Below are positions 23,381 to 34,205 of a stretch of DNA of 64,000 bases, piece after piece. This stretch comes from Apiotrichum sp. Y4204. Its lineage: Eukaryota; Basidiomycota; Tremellomycetes; Trichosporonales; Trichosporonaceae. Both the position numbers and the translations under genes were made by a program. The notes under the pieces are model-generated. The model saw nothing but the letters and a program-made list of their open reading frames with translations. It was not told the origin of the DNA and searched no databases. How positions within the stretch are numbered: position 1 is the first letter of the stretch; the number at the start of each line of letters is the position of its first letter. The stretch spans positions 62,001 to 126,000 of the forward strand of contig JAMYHL010000025.1 of assembly GCA_025531455.1 (NCBI GenBank), in the 5' to 3' direction.

Positions 23381-26300
23381 CTTGGCGTGTCCCGTTGGTT
23401 TGAGGTGGTACGGTGGTTTGTTGTTGTGGGTCTTGAGAGATTAGGCTTCTGAGTACGAAACAGACGGTGAGAAGCGGTGAAATGGCAGTGCACTGATATA
23501 CAGAAGCAGTGCCGATATGCCAAGGCGGTGCAACTGATATGGCTGATAATACTAGGAAATCAGAAAAAGCGTCCGAAATAAAAATAAAAATAAAACACGA
23601 AAGAAGAGGGGAAGAAAAGTGAACGGGAGAGGAAACTCCCGGGGAGGGAGGGAGAGGGAGAGGTGGAGGAGCGGTTGAGCGCTGAGGTGCGCAAGGCCAG
23701 ATTTGATCGGCAGGCCCTACTCCCGTATTGTTATTGTTCGACGCCGTTGCTCCTTTGATTTGCACCGCCTCACCGATTACAGAATCAATCTCCCGACTTT
23801 ACCGGTTCTGTCCGGAGCCTATCACTTGTGAGACGGGTGGGTTGTAGCACATAGAGAGCTTGTAATTATGTAACCACCAAATGTTAATGTTTTAATCTCA
23901 ACTGACCAAACCAAATAACATTCTAGCAATGAGGCACTGGCGCACTGGGCGAGTGATTAGCAACGCAACATGCAGTTGCTCACACGCTGTACTCGGCTGA
24001 GCCGGGCTGAGACTCGACCCGAGGCACCAAGGCAGAGGGTCAGCAACACCGAGGGCAGAAAGGGATCTGTAGCCTTTTTCTCTGCCGCCCCTCAAAGCTG
24101 TACCCCTTTCCCTGTTCCCGGTTTGAGATGTCAGAGTTAGCTCTTCCCTGAACAAAATAAACGTATATAACCGCCAGTAGAACTCACTTGCTGTACTTCT
24201 GAATATGAACAACAAAATAAAAGAAAAATAATGAAACAAAAATCGGAAGAAGCGAGAGCGCATTCTAATGATGTTACTAATCGGCTAGAATGTAATAACA
24301 ACATCCATGAGTAACTTGCATTAACTTGGCTGCACCTTACCGCCACGCCATTAGACTCTGAAGACACGGACAGATTTCAGGGGTTCCGGCAAAAACCAAC
24401 TTCTAATAGGTACCAGGAACAGAGTGTGTCATCCTCACCCCACATACGGCCACGGGCCGATGACGACTGGGCACTGGGCTTTTGCCTGTAGGCTGTGGAC
24501 GCCATGAACGCCACCCATGCCATTCCTCCGCGCCATTGCGCCTTGGCGGATGGCTGGCCTCGGCAGCTGAGCTGAGCCGCTCTCCTTCTGGGTTTTCTGG
24601 AGGCTGTCCTGCGACAATCTGTGTTTCGGAAATATTCACATTGGATCCACAAAGCGAATTACCGCCAATCATGCCTCCCCTTAAATATCTATACCCATTA
24701 ACACTTGGGAATCAGCCTATTACAATTCATTACATTAATGCACACAAACATGGCTACTACGGCAACTTTCGAAACATGTCGCTGCCGCAAAGGGCATGGA
24801 GGTCTCGATTTCTCGGATACTCCTCTCCGTCAATGCCCCGCACCCGTGTACCTGTAGCGCACACCAACTACCGTTGCTCTCGCGGAGTTGTGGGACTGCG
24901 AGCCATACGCTTGTCGGCTTGGGTTATTGTGCCCCTTGGTGATATTCTTCGGAAGCGTAACGTCGTAACCTGCCAGTTCAGATCCTGAGGTCCACTGCTG
25001 CCCATGCCCCCGGTCGCCTCCGCGCATCCACGCACCGACACCATGTCGTTCCCCCCACTGGCGCCAGTGTCTCTCGGTTCCTGCCTTGTACAGCCCGAAG
25101 ACGCCACTTCAGTGTCAGACTGTCATCGCACTGCCGCCTTTCGCATGCTTATTCAATCAATCACTGCCTTCAAGCTTCTCGAACCTCGGTCGTCATGCAT
25201 GTGGCCATGTGGTGATGGTGCCGACATTCCGCCCGAGAGCCGAGAGGCTGGCATGTGTGTCTGTGGATGTGGTACGCAAACAGGAATAAGGCTGAAATCG
25301 CGCGGCCTGCAGTGCAGCACGTCTGCCCGCTCGTGTGGATGCAGCCCGCTAGCGCTTGAGGCCGCGATGTGTGCGAAGCGTGCGATCCTGCGATATCTGC
25401 GATGCCATGCTTCTCGTAGGATCGTAGGATCGGTAGGCGCTTTGTTCGCGGTACGGCCTTTCAGACCCTGGCCGCGAGCCTCGGACCTCGGGCCTCTGCC
25501 CTCTGGGCTACTGCCTTGATGCTGTTATCCGATTTCTCAGCGTCGCCACCCCTGTCCCACTCCGCATCCCCCCCTTGCGTCCTACCTTGGCCCCTTCGCC
25601 TTCCATGTCCCTCTCGTGCCCAGTACCAGTCATTTTTCTCGTTTGTCCATGTTTTGCCTTTTGCCGTTGCTCCTCTCCTTCCCTGCCTTGTCCGCGAGTC
25701 CCTTCCCCTCTTCTGCCCTGTTCGGCCTGTTCCTTCCCCCGCGCGCTGTTGCTGTACCACGACTCACCTCCGCTGACCTCACTCTACCTCTCCTCCCCAG
25801 CTCCCCACCCACATCCAACTTGACACTGCCCAGATCGCCCAGACCCAGATCCCGTGCACACACACACCATCCTATATCCACCCACCCATCCCCACACACG
25901 CACCCCCCGCTGCTGCTGAACCACGCTCTTGCTGCTGGTCGTGTCGCCTCTGAACTGTCGAATACTGTCCCTTCCCCCCGTCCCCTTTACGCGGCCTCGT
26001 CTTCTCCCGTCTATCACGATCAGTCATCTTCTCTTCTCACCCATTTATTTATTTCCACTCATCCATCCATCCACCAACCCCCACCCACTTGTTTACCACC
26101 CCGCTGCGGACTACCCATTCGTCGCCCGTCCCTACCTCGGCTGCACCTACTCGTCACCCCACGCAAGCTCGTCGAGGCCGACTCGGCCACCCGCGCCCCA
26201 AGCACCCGCTGTCGTCCCTCGCCTTCGGTCCGAACCACCACACGCGAAACACGCTCACTCACCGTACACTCACGTCGTATCTTTCCATCGGGTTGTTTCC

Positions 26301-26776
26301 AGGACATCTCTAATCTCCCTGCTATTTCCGTTTACTCCGAGCTATTGCTCCTAGCAGTGCCGAGCACCACGGGCCCTTGAGCGCGTCTTTACAAACAGCG
26401 GGTAGCTGCAAGCTTGACCGTCACGCGTCCGTCGTTTGCGTGTCTCGTCCTGCCAGACCACCTCTTGGTGCCGCCATTGCCACCACCTTCCCTCGGAACG
26501 GACAATCCATCGTCCATCCACAGCATCATTCTCTAGACCAGTTCATCCAGCAATTAACATTTGCGACAGCCCCTTGAGGTTTGCTGGAGTCTCACATCCC
26601 CACTCTTAACGCCGTGAGTCCCACAGCATTAATAGACGCGTCGCCTACTGCGCGCAAGATACGACCTGCCAGACATGTGCTCATCGCGCCCTCACGTCTG
26701 AGCACACAGTTCACACAGGCCACTGTGTACTGACAGTCACAGCCACCGCCCCTATCCCTGTCGATCTCGACCCACA
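23381..26776. other. Intergenic, 3.4 kb, including a long CT-rich leader of the Crz1 gene
   Basis: No supported gene. From about 25540 to 26776 the plus strand is strongly pyrimidine-rich and contains several short upstream reading frames. That fits a long promoter and 5' untranslated region of the downstream transcription factor. The part from 23381 to 25500 shows nothing recognisable. Confidence 0.5.
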
Positions 26777-29510
26777 ATGGCCTCTCCCGAACCCTCCTTC
26801 GAGGGCTTTTTCAGCACTCAGCAGCGCCCATCCGCGCAGAGCTCATTCGATCTGCCGTCCAAGAACTACAACCCGGGCGTGGGAGATCAGTATGGCGGCG
26901 GATTTGGTCCAATTCAGTATGCCGAGGAGCCCCAGTCTCTCGAGCCCCGCGACCCACGGTCAGACCACATCCAGCAGCACCACGAGCTTCGCAAAGATAG
27001 CGTCCCCTTCGACCCGGCCAGCAGTAGCACTCTTATCGCCTCCGTCTCGAATGGCGGCCACCCAGACCCCAACGCGCCCTCGCACTTCGCGGATCCCCAT
27101 GCGGTGTACCAGTACCATCAGCAGCAGCAGCAACAATCAGACATGGCATTCCTTCAGCAGCAGGCGAACGCAATGGGCTCTGACCAGTACTACGATGGTG
27201 GCCTCACGTCAGCACCTCAGACGGGGGACTGGAACAACAGTCTACTCCAGCAACAGCAGCACGGGTCCAATGCCGGTTCTCGCCGCGCAAGCTTCACAGG
27301 TGGTCTCGCCGCAACCCCGTTTGACGATCAAGAACAGTATGAGGAGCTCCAGCGGATGTGAGTGGATGATTTTCGTTCACATAGCTGATATTAGTATCTC
27401 GAACGCGTCCTCTCACGGCCACGCCACCCCTGGTGACCAATCGCGTGCCGCTTCGCCGTTCGTTCCAGCCGACCAACCCTCTGCAAGCTCCTCTGTCTTC
27501 CCCGACTCGGCTCGTTCACCCAGTCCATTTGTCGCGGCGCCTTCCCCGCCCGTCAATCGCTCTCCGTCTGGACACGGGTCGCCGTCCTTTTCCAAGCCAC
27601 AGTCACCACCTGCTCTTGTGATCCCCCAGGGAGCCCCATCCCCGCAATACCAGCCGATGGCAGCCGTGCCCGTTCAGCCGCCTCAGCCAACCAGCCAGTT
27701 TGGTAATAGCTTGCTACCCCCCGCGAACCCTGCTCTTACGGGTATGGCTGGCATTAGCCCCATCGCAGACAATGCCGACGGCCCCATGATCACCATTCAG
27801 CCCTCTACGCCGATCAGCGGCTTGAAAGAAGGAAACGGTGTCTTTGACGCTGCCCTCCGTCGAGCCAACGCTCAGGCTGCGCAGGCTGCACAGAGCAGCC
27901 AAGCCCAGGCCAACGGTGTCCAGTCTGCCTCCATGGGCACTTCGCAAACAGGTGGTCCCGGCATTCCCTCGGCGCAGCAAGCCTTTGTCCGTGATGCTCA
28001 GCAGTGGACACAAAACCTTGACATGGGCAACCTAGGCACTGGTGCCGGACATCGTCCTCGCGCCAAGTCGGAGTCGTACGGCACCGGTGGCGAGCAGTTC
28101 GACCGCCAGGCCATGTTCCAGGTGATGAACAACCCGGCCATGGCTGGTCAGTTCCAGCAGCAACCGCAGCCCCAGCACATGAACAGCCAGGACCAGTGGA
28201 TCAACAACTGGCGCATGAACAACGCAGCCGCCGAGGCCAGCAGCAGTCATCTCACCATGGACCCTCGTCAGCTTCCTGGCCAGGCACAGATGATGGACCC
28301 TCATGGTCTCGGACAGATCAACACCAACATTGCCGGCCAGGAGACGCCCAAGTACGAGTCGGGCCAGATATCGCCAACATCGATGGCCGTCTACCAGCAG
28401 CTGGGTCTCAACGCTGGTGCCGGATATACCGGTCCGGGCTCGAACAACTCTTCCCCAGGCTTTATGTACCAGCAAGGCATCGCCCAGCCTGTGCCCCAGT
28501 CGCACTTCCTCATTCCCGAGACCGGTAACCAGTCTGCTCGCCGCCGGTCGTTTGCTGAGGGGACCATGCACCACGCAGCGGGCGCAGGAACACCTGGATA
28601 CGGCATCGAGTTTACCATGCCTGGTGCCATCACTCCCCCTGGCCGTCTCCGCGGGCCTTACTCGCATCGCCGTGCCGTCCAGAGTGAAGACTTCAGTCGC
28701 TTTGGCCCACCAGGGTCTGTGCCAGGCGGTACAGGCTGGGGCATGGGTCAGGGTGGTTCTACGGCTGACTTCTTGAACGCCATCACAAACCCAGAAGATG
28801 GCACGCTCCTTCCCCCGTCCATGCGTGGGCGATCCTACTCTCACTCTCGGCACTCGTCCGCCTCCTCTGTTCGCTCGGCCTCGCCTGCTTTGTCTGTGTC
28901 GTCTCAGGGCTCGTCCTACTCGCACCACTCGCACATGGAGATGCCTGAGCACATGTCGGAGCAAATGTACGAGTACTACGTCGACCCCCGTCTCGATCCC
29001 CGTTCCAAGGTTGCCAAGCTCAAAGTCACCAGCATGGCAACCGAAGTCGCGTCGGCAAGCCGGCGTACCAACAGCGGCATCTTCAAGTGTCCGATTCCTG
29101 GATGCGGCTCAACGTTCACTCGCCACTTCAACCTCAAGGGTCATTTGCGATCACACAACGACGAGCGGCCATACAAGTGTCTTTACGATGGTTGTCCGAA
29201 ATCGATTGTTGGTTTTGCTCGCCAACACGACTGCAAACGTCATATGCACTTGCACCAGGGAGTGCGGCCATTCGAGTGTGAAGGGTGTGGCAAAAAGTTT
29301 GCTCGCCTCGACGCGCTTACGCGGCATCACAAATCAGAACAAGGGCAAGAGTGTGCCATCTCTCATCCACTGCCGACCAACCCAGACGGCAGCGCAATGT
29401 CCGAATCACAATACAAGGCGTACCGTCTCAAGAAAGAGCAAGGCGAGGGCGGTGCGCCACCGTTGGCAGACGACTCGCAGGCGGGTCCCTCTGGCACAGA
29501 GGTTCAGTGA
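26777..29510 (+). CDS. CRZ1: Crz1-type C2H2 zinc-finger transcription factor
   Basis: Two exons: 26777-27357 and 27395-29510; 898 aa. In fungi Crz1 is dephosphorylated by calcineurin after Ca2+ influx, enters the nucleus and activates ion-homeostasis and cell-wall genes. The DNA-binding region (about 757-845) begins FKCPIPGCGSTFTRHFNLKG. It includes a second finger with the fungal Crz1-specific insert CLYDGCPKSIVGFARQHDC and a third ECEGCGKKFARLDALTRH. The long N-terminal part is Gln/Ser/Pro-rich and disordered, with poly-Gln runs and Ser-rich blocks (SYSHSRHSSASS) suited to phosphoregulation. PMITIQ at 324-329 resembles the calcineurin-docking PxIxIT motif. One 37-nt intron is present. The mRNA leader appears long and holds upstream ATGs. 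Confidence 0.93.
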
Positions 29511-30254
29511 GGGCCCGCGGCCTCATGTACCTTGACGCATCGCGTCATTTCCGATTCTGCCGCTTTTTTGTCTACGCGTTGTCACTATCATCACGGACAT
29601 TTGGATTCGATTAGAGAGACACCCCGGCTTGACTCAGCGGCGTGACGACTCTTCCGGCCGCACCCCTGGGTCTGTGGATCCTAGTTTATGAGCCACACTG
29701 TACAGCTTTCTTTTTCTCCTCTGTAGATGGGTTTTTTTCGGTAACGTCTTTAGAGACTGGGACTGGTCGAAAGAGAGATGCAGTTTGATAGATCTAGGTT
29801 TGCTGGTGTCATGTTCTGGGATCAAGGCGGTACATGGAAACTGACTTGAGAACTATCAATAACGACTGGATCAACAGAATGCGTTAAGAGATGCCAGGGA
29901 CGAGCATGGTGATTGTGATGGTCTTGGTGATTGTGATTGCTGCGCGGAGCTCACAGGAAGGATGTAAGGACCGTCAGAGAACAGTGATGAGTTGTCAGAA
30001 CGTCGCATGCCACCCATCCAAGGGCAATCAGCCTATCCGTATCTCTGAATACGGGGATCTCCAAAACGGAAGAGGAGATCGAAGACGTGTGCAGGCGAGT
30101 GTGCGCTGATCAGAAGGCCACGACGTCTCAAAGCTCCAGAGATGGAGACCTCCAGACGCGCAGCTGTGTAACCACGGTACAACGAATGCATCGGTCCCAA
30201 ACTATTCACACCTCACATCTCCCAGCTGCTACACAACTACGCTCCGCCAGCCGC
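29511..30254. other. Intergenic, convergent 3' flanks
   Basis: This lies between the 3' ends of the Crz1 gene and the HIU hydrolase gene. No gene seen. A short GTGATTGTGATGG-type repetition occurs near 29910-29940. Confidence 0.5.
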
Positions 30255-30963
30255 CTAGCTGCCGCGGTAGGTCGTGTAGCTCCACGGGCTGAGGAGGAGG
30301 GGGATGTGGTAGTGCGACGACGGGTTCTTGTACATGAAGGTGATCTGGCGTGAGTGGAGAACATAACAGCAGAGTCGGCCAAGTGGGCGTGGGTGACAAA
30401 AGGAAAGGACGACCACCCATCACCGCCCGGCGAAGACTCGGGGACAGACTCGAGGACTCACCTCGACGAAGGGGTAGAACGTCTCCACGCCGCGCTTCTC
30501 AAAGTACGAGGCGGTGCGGAAGGTCATCTTGTACGCGCCCGGGCGCAGCGGCGTTCCCGGCGCCAGGAGCGTGGTGCACCGTCCGTCAGAGTCGGTTTGG
30601 CTGCGTGTCAGATCGGCGTGGGAGTGATGCGAATTGCGGTGAGAGACTGAAAACGTCGTTCTCTTCTCTTCTCTCTTCTCTTCTCTCTTCTCTTCTCTCT
30701 TCTCTGTCTGTTGTCCTCTTCTCCCCTCTTCTCTCCTCTCTCTTCTCTACTCATTTCTTCTTCGCTCCTGTCTTCTCTTCTCCCCACCCATCTTTCCACC
30801 AAACTCACCCGACAGCAAGCGGCGCGACGCGGTCGTCCTCGGCAGACGACAGCTCGACAAACACGCCCTGCGCAGGCCTGCCCGCAGAAGCATCAAGAAC
30901 TGCAATCAGAACCTATTCCGTAAGTCTGTACCCACTGTGACAGGTAATAGGGGACTTAGCCAT
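30255..30963 (-). CDS. 5-hydroxyisourate hydrolase (transthyretin-like)
   Basis: Four exons in coding order: 30963-30936, 30899-30809, 30600-30462, 30344-30255; 115 aa, the normal family length. Hydrolyses 5-hydroxyisourate, the product of urate oxidase, to OHCU in purine degradation. The family N-terminal motif is split by intron 1 but spliced intact (ITCH then ILDASAGRPA). The Arg in GAYKMTFRTASYFE and the C-terminal YRGS tetrapeptide that marks HIU hydrolases against transthyretin are both present. HYHIPLLLSPWSYTTYRGS ends the protein. No peroxisomal PTS1 (the end is GS) and no obvious PTS2 are seen. Intron 1 is only 36 nt; intron 2 (208 nt) carries a long CT repeat on the plus strand. No other urate-pathway gene is in the window. 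Confidence 0.94.
30656..30785. repeat. CT-rich simple repeat within intron of HIU hydrolase
   Basis: Repeated TTCTC/TTCTCTC units on the plus strand occupy most of intron 2 of the HIU hydrolase gene, so the pre-mRNA would carry a purine-rich (GA) tract there. Confidence 0.8.
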
Positions 30964-31414
30964 GGTTGTGTGTGGGTGGATGTGGGAAACGCATGTCCCC
31001 GCCCACCTCCTTTAGCATATATACTTCTTGTGGGCGACGGTTCCTACGGTTATCGCTCGCATGCTACGGGTTGTCGGGTTATCGCCGGTACGTCATGTAG
31101 TACTTGGCGGTTCAGCCAGTGGGCGTGGGAAGATTCTCCGATCAGGGGCTCGTATCGGCGCAAGATTACTGCCCACACCCGACAGGTCGTGCGGAACCCC
31201 GCATCCCCCGCATGGCCGGACTGTTGGACACAGCACGCTCAGCATCTCGGCGTCGCACCAGATCTGTTACTGTGAGTGTAAGTGCGTACCGCTCGAGACT
31301 GGGCAAGCTGGACAAGCTAGCAGACCAAGTGCACAGATGCCCGGATTCACAGAATCGGCACAGGGATAAAAGGATGAAGACGAGTTCGGTAATAAGTAGG
31401 AGTCCACAAAAACG

Positions 31415-31498
31415 TACACCAACCGTGATTCGAACACGGGCCGCTTCTTAACGTTCCGAAATGGAAGAGAAGCATCCTAACCACTAGACTATTGGTGT
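31415..31498 (-). tRNA. tRNA-Gly (anticodon UCC) with a 12-nt intron
   Basis: On the minus strand the acceptor stem ACACCAA pairs perfectly with TTGGTGT, followed by discriminator A. The D arm is GTCT...GGAT and contains A-box TAGTCTAGTGG. The anticodon stem CTTCT pairs with AGAAG. The loop reads C-T-TCC-A-A once a 12-nt intron (31450-31461) between positions 37 and 38 is removed. The T stem CCGTG/CACGG encloses TTCGAAT. All arms close, so this is a functional-looking nuclear tRNA gene transcribed by RNA polymerase III. Confidence 0.92.
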
Positions 31499-32610
31499 CC
31501 AGATACTTTTAGAAAATGCTGCTGCGCTATAAGGCCCCACTACCAAAAAACGCAATGCTGGAGCAGCCAGTTGGTTGTGCTTGCGGGGAGCACCGAGTCG
31601 GACTTGCTTACGGTCGTGGTCGTGAAACGTAGCTGTACTGTACACCTTGGACCGTGCGTGTTTGCCTCGGACGACCTTGGTGTCTGGGACACACCACCTC
31701 TCAGACGACCCGAGCTCGGTTCATCTCGATGTCTTCCGTCAGCTCTCACCTTCGTCCATCGGGGACAAGGCCAGCACCTATCCGAGCTTCAGCCCATTCC
31801 AGACCATCATCCTCACCACGCATCCGTCTCTCGCCGGTACGCCGATTGTCCAATGACTCGTATTCAAGCAGAATAAAACGAGATCAGAAAGCACATGAGC
31901 GTCAGCTGACGAAGCGACTTACATCATGGCAATCCGCGTTCCTGCTCTTGTGTCCTTGCCCTGTGCCTAGGCTCGAGCGCTTGTAGACTCTACTATATCG
32001 CTTCTGGTTCCGAGCAGTTATCCATTCCGACAACTTGCAGAGTGCGTTTGGGGCCCAGATCCGAGCTGGCCATTTGGTTCAGCGCTTTGCTCCCTCTTAC
32101 CCTCTTGTTGAGCTGGAGAGGAGAAGATAGGAAGCTGCCGGGGAGCACGTCAGCCTCATCCCCGGAACCGTCGAAGTTTGACATACCGCAGCGTCATCCC
32201 CGGTACCGCAGCTGGCCGAAGTCTAACATACCGGCGATGGCTGCCGGGCGTCGTGAAAAAAATGCCTCGTCCGGCTCGGCTCATCATTGCGGCCTGTACG
32301 CGGTAGTCCCACGCCTCAGGACGGAGAGTCTCAGCCACGCCCGGATAATCGTCCAGACCATTCCGGACGTTCCCAGGTCCGTCCGTCTGACAGCGAGGTA
32401 TTGACCCTGGCTACTCACGTGCGCGCTCACTACGGCCGCTCGCCGCCCGGCTTATATCACCTGGAGAGCCGTTCTGCAGAGAGCCGGAAAGGCGAGGAAT
32501 GCGCTTGCCCTGGCGAGGAATGCGCCGCTCTCGCCAAGAAGCGAGGCTCGAGGCGCGTGGCGCGTGGCGCGAGGCGTAGAGGGGCGCGCGGCGCGTGGCG
32601 CGTGGCTTTC

Positions 32611-32635
32611 AAGAGAGGCACTGGATGCCTCTCTT
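32611..32635. repeat. Perfect 10-bp hairpin
   Basis: AAGAGAGGCA, a 5-base loop, then TGCCTCTCTT, directly followed by five C bases. It lies just downstream of tandem GCGTGGC repeats. Function unknown. Confidence 0.8.
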
Positions 32636-32765
32636 CCCCCTAGTTCGCAGAAACGTCTGCTCATTTGGTTGTTCTACTCTGCGGTCTCCGATCGCGCACC
32701 TGTGCGCCTGCGCGCCGCCCCGATAGCCGACATTCATTCCGCAGACTCCAGCGTGAGGCCGTCAC

Positions 32766-32820
32766 ACCGACACGATACCGTCTGGACATTGACACCGACA
32801 CGATACCCGGTGTCCAGACG
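32766..32820. repeat. Compound direct and inverted repeat
   Basis: CACCGACACGATACC occurs twice (from 32766 and from 32792). The arms CGTCTGGACA (32779-32788) and TGTCCAGACG (32811-32820) are perfect inverted repeats. Confidence 0.8.
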
Positions 32821-33825
32821 TCACCGAATATCGTGTATGGTCTCGGCACGCGCCCCCCTCGTACTCCCAACGCCCATCGACCAGCGCCCAACGCCCAGCG
32901 CCGCGGCACGACACCAGCCCCGGTGATGCGAGGCACGCGACACGGCCGACTCACCGGTTCTATTCGTCCAGTCTCATGTACCCAGAATGTACAAGGCACA
33001 ATGTTCTTATGTTCTTATGTACATTCCAGACGTTGTTCTTATATCATCACAAACACGACATGTGTCCAGCCGTGGCACGTCACACAAGCAGGTGTCAATG
33101 CCTTCTCTACTCAATGCCATTCTCCGAGACGTGAACGGCGCCCCACACTGTCTCAATCCCCTCATAACGACTCCCATTGTCAAGATGACGGACTACAGAC
33201 TCTATTGCGATCACTATCAGTCTAAGCGTCATCCTCGGCGAGTTGGCGGCATGCAGGTGGGCATATCATATCGGCATGATGGCGCGAGGCATTGACGCGA
33301 GGCACGCGAGGCATTGGTGCACGCGGTGATGGTGAGCAGCACTGTGTACCGTCTGTCGTTCAGGTTGTGACGGTGGTGGCGCTCTTATCACGTGTGGCCA
33401 CAGGAAGGTGGGCGCCGGTGGGCAATTGGGCAACCGGGCACTGACCGTGTCGCGATCGGTCTTGGCCGCTTTTGACCGGTTCGGATCAGCACATACTCTG
33501 GTTGGTTCTAGTCGCAATCAGTCCCTAGCGCCTTGCTTGGCCCCTTGAGGCGCTCGCACCGATCCACGGCCGGGGATCAGGATCGACGGCGATCAGGAAG
33601 CGCGTAGAGCGGCGATCAGTTCCAGCCAAGGACTGGTGGTGGTGATCGGCAGATCCGCGTTACGCGTCACGCATGCACGCACGGGCCTTGGATACGGTGG
33701 GGCTTTGCCGCAATTCGCCGGTTGTAGATGTCGATCAATGTCTTGGCTGGCAACGACGGCGGTTTGCGGCAGAATTCAGAACTTGAACCGGGCGCCGTCC
33801 ACACTTTGCTTACACCTGTACCCTT

Positions 33826-33867
33826 ACGTTTGGCAGGCCTCGCCAAACGTTTGGCAGGCCTCGCCAA
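33826..33867. repeat. Two perfect tandem copies of a 21-nt palindromic unit
   Basis: Each copy contains TTGGC-AGGCCTC-GCCAA, so each can form a hairpin. It lies in a gene-free interval. Confidence 0.85.
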
Positions 33868-34205
33868 TGGATGCAGCAACCAGTATATGGGAGCGGGAAC
33901 GGACTAACGGAAGGTGTAGGGTTGGGTTGTCGATCACGTCGTGCCTGCCTGTGCGTACCTGCCCGACGGTCTGTCACCGCTCATATTAGTGTAAGCCCAT
34001 GCCCGATATGAACTGCTCAAGAGCTCCGTAGTAGATTCTATGTCATGATGCATTTGGAACTCGTTGCTTTATCATATGCAAATTGTGTGTGGGTCAGATC
34101 GTGTAACAGATGAGTGGATGCTATGGAGGAGAGCGAAAACGAAAATAACTACAAGTGTATGAAGGATGCGAAATTACAGTGGTGTGATTGTCCGTGTGTT
34201 ATCTA

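Larger units (their letters stand above)
30964..34205. other. Intergenic, 3.2 kb, with one tRNA and several short repeats
   Basis: Apart from tRNA-Gly (31415-31498) no gene is supported. Local repeats: an imperfect direct duplication at 32149-32232, tandem GCGTGGC motifs at 32550-32606, a perfect hairpin at 32611-32635 and a 21-nt tandem at 33826-33867. Confidence 0.5.

Noticed and set aside
25616..26380. 254-codon plus-strand frame before the Crz1 gene
   Set aside because: Product is almost entirely Pro/Ser/Leu/Thr from CT-rich DNA, with no domain; treated as leader sequence.
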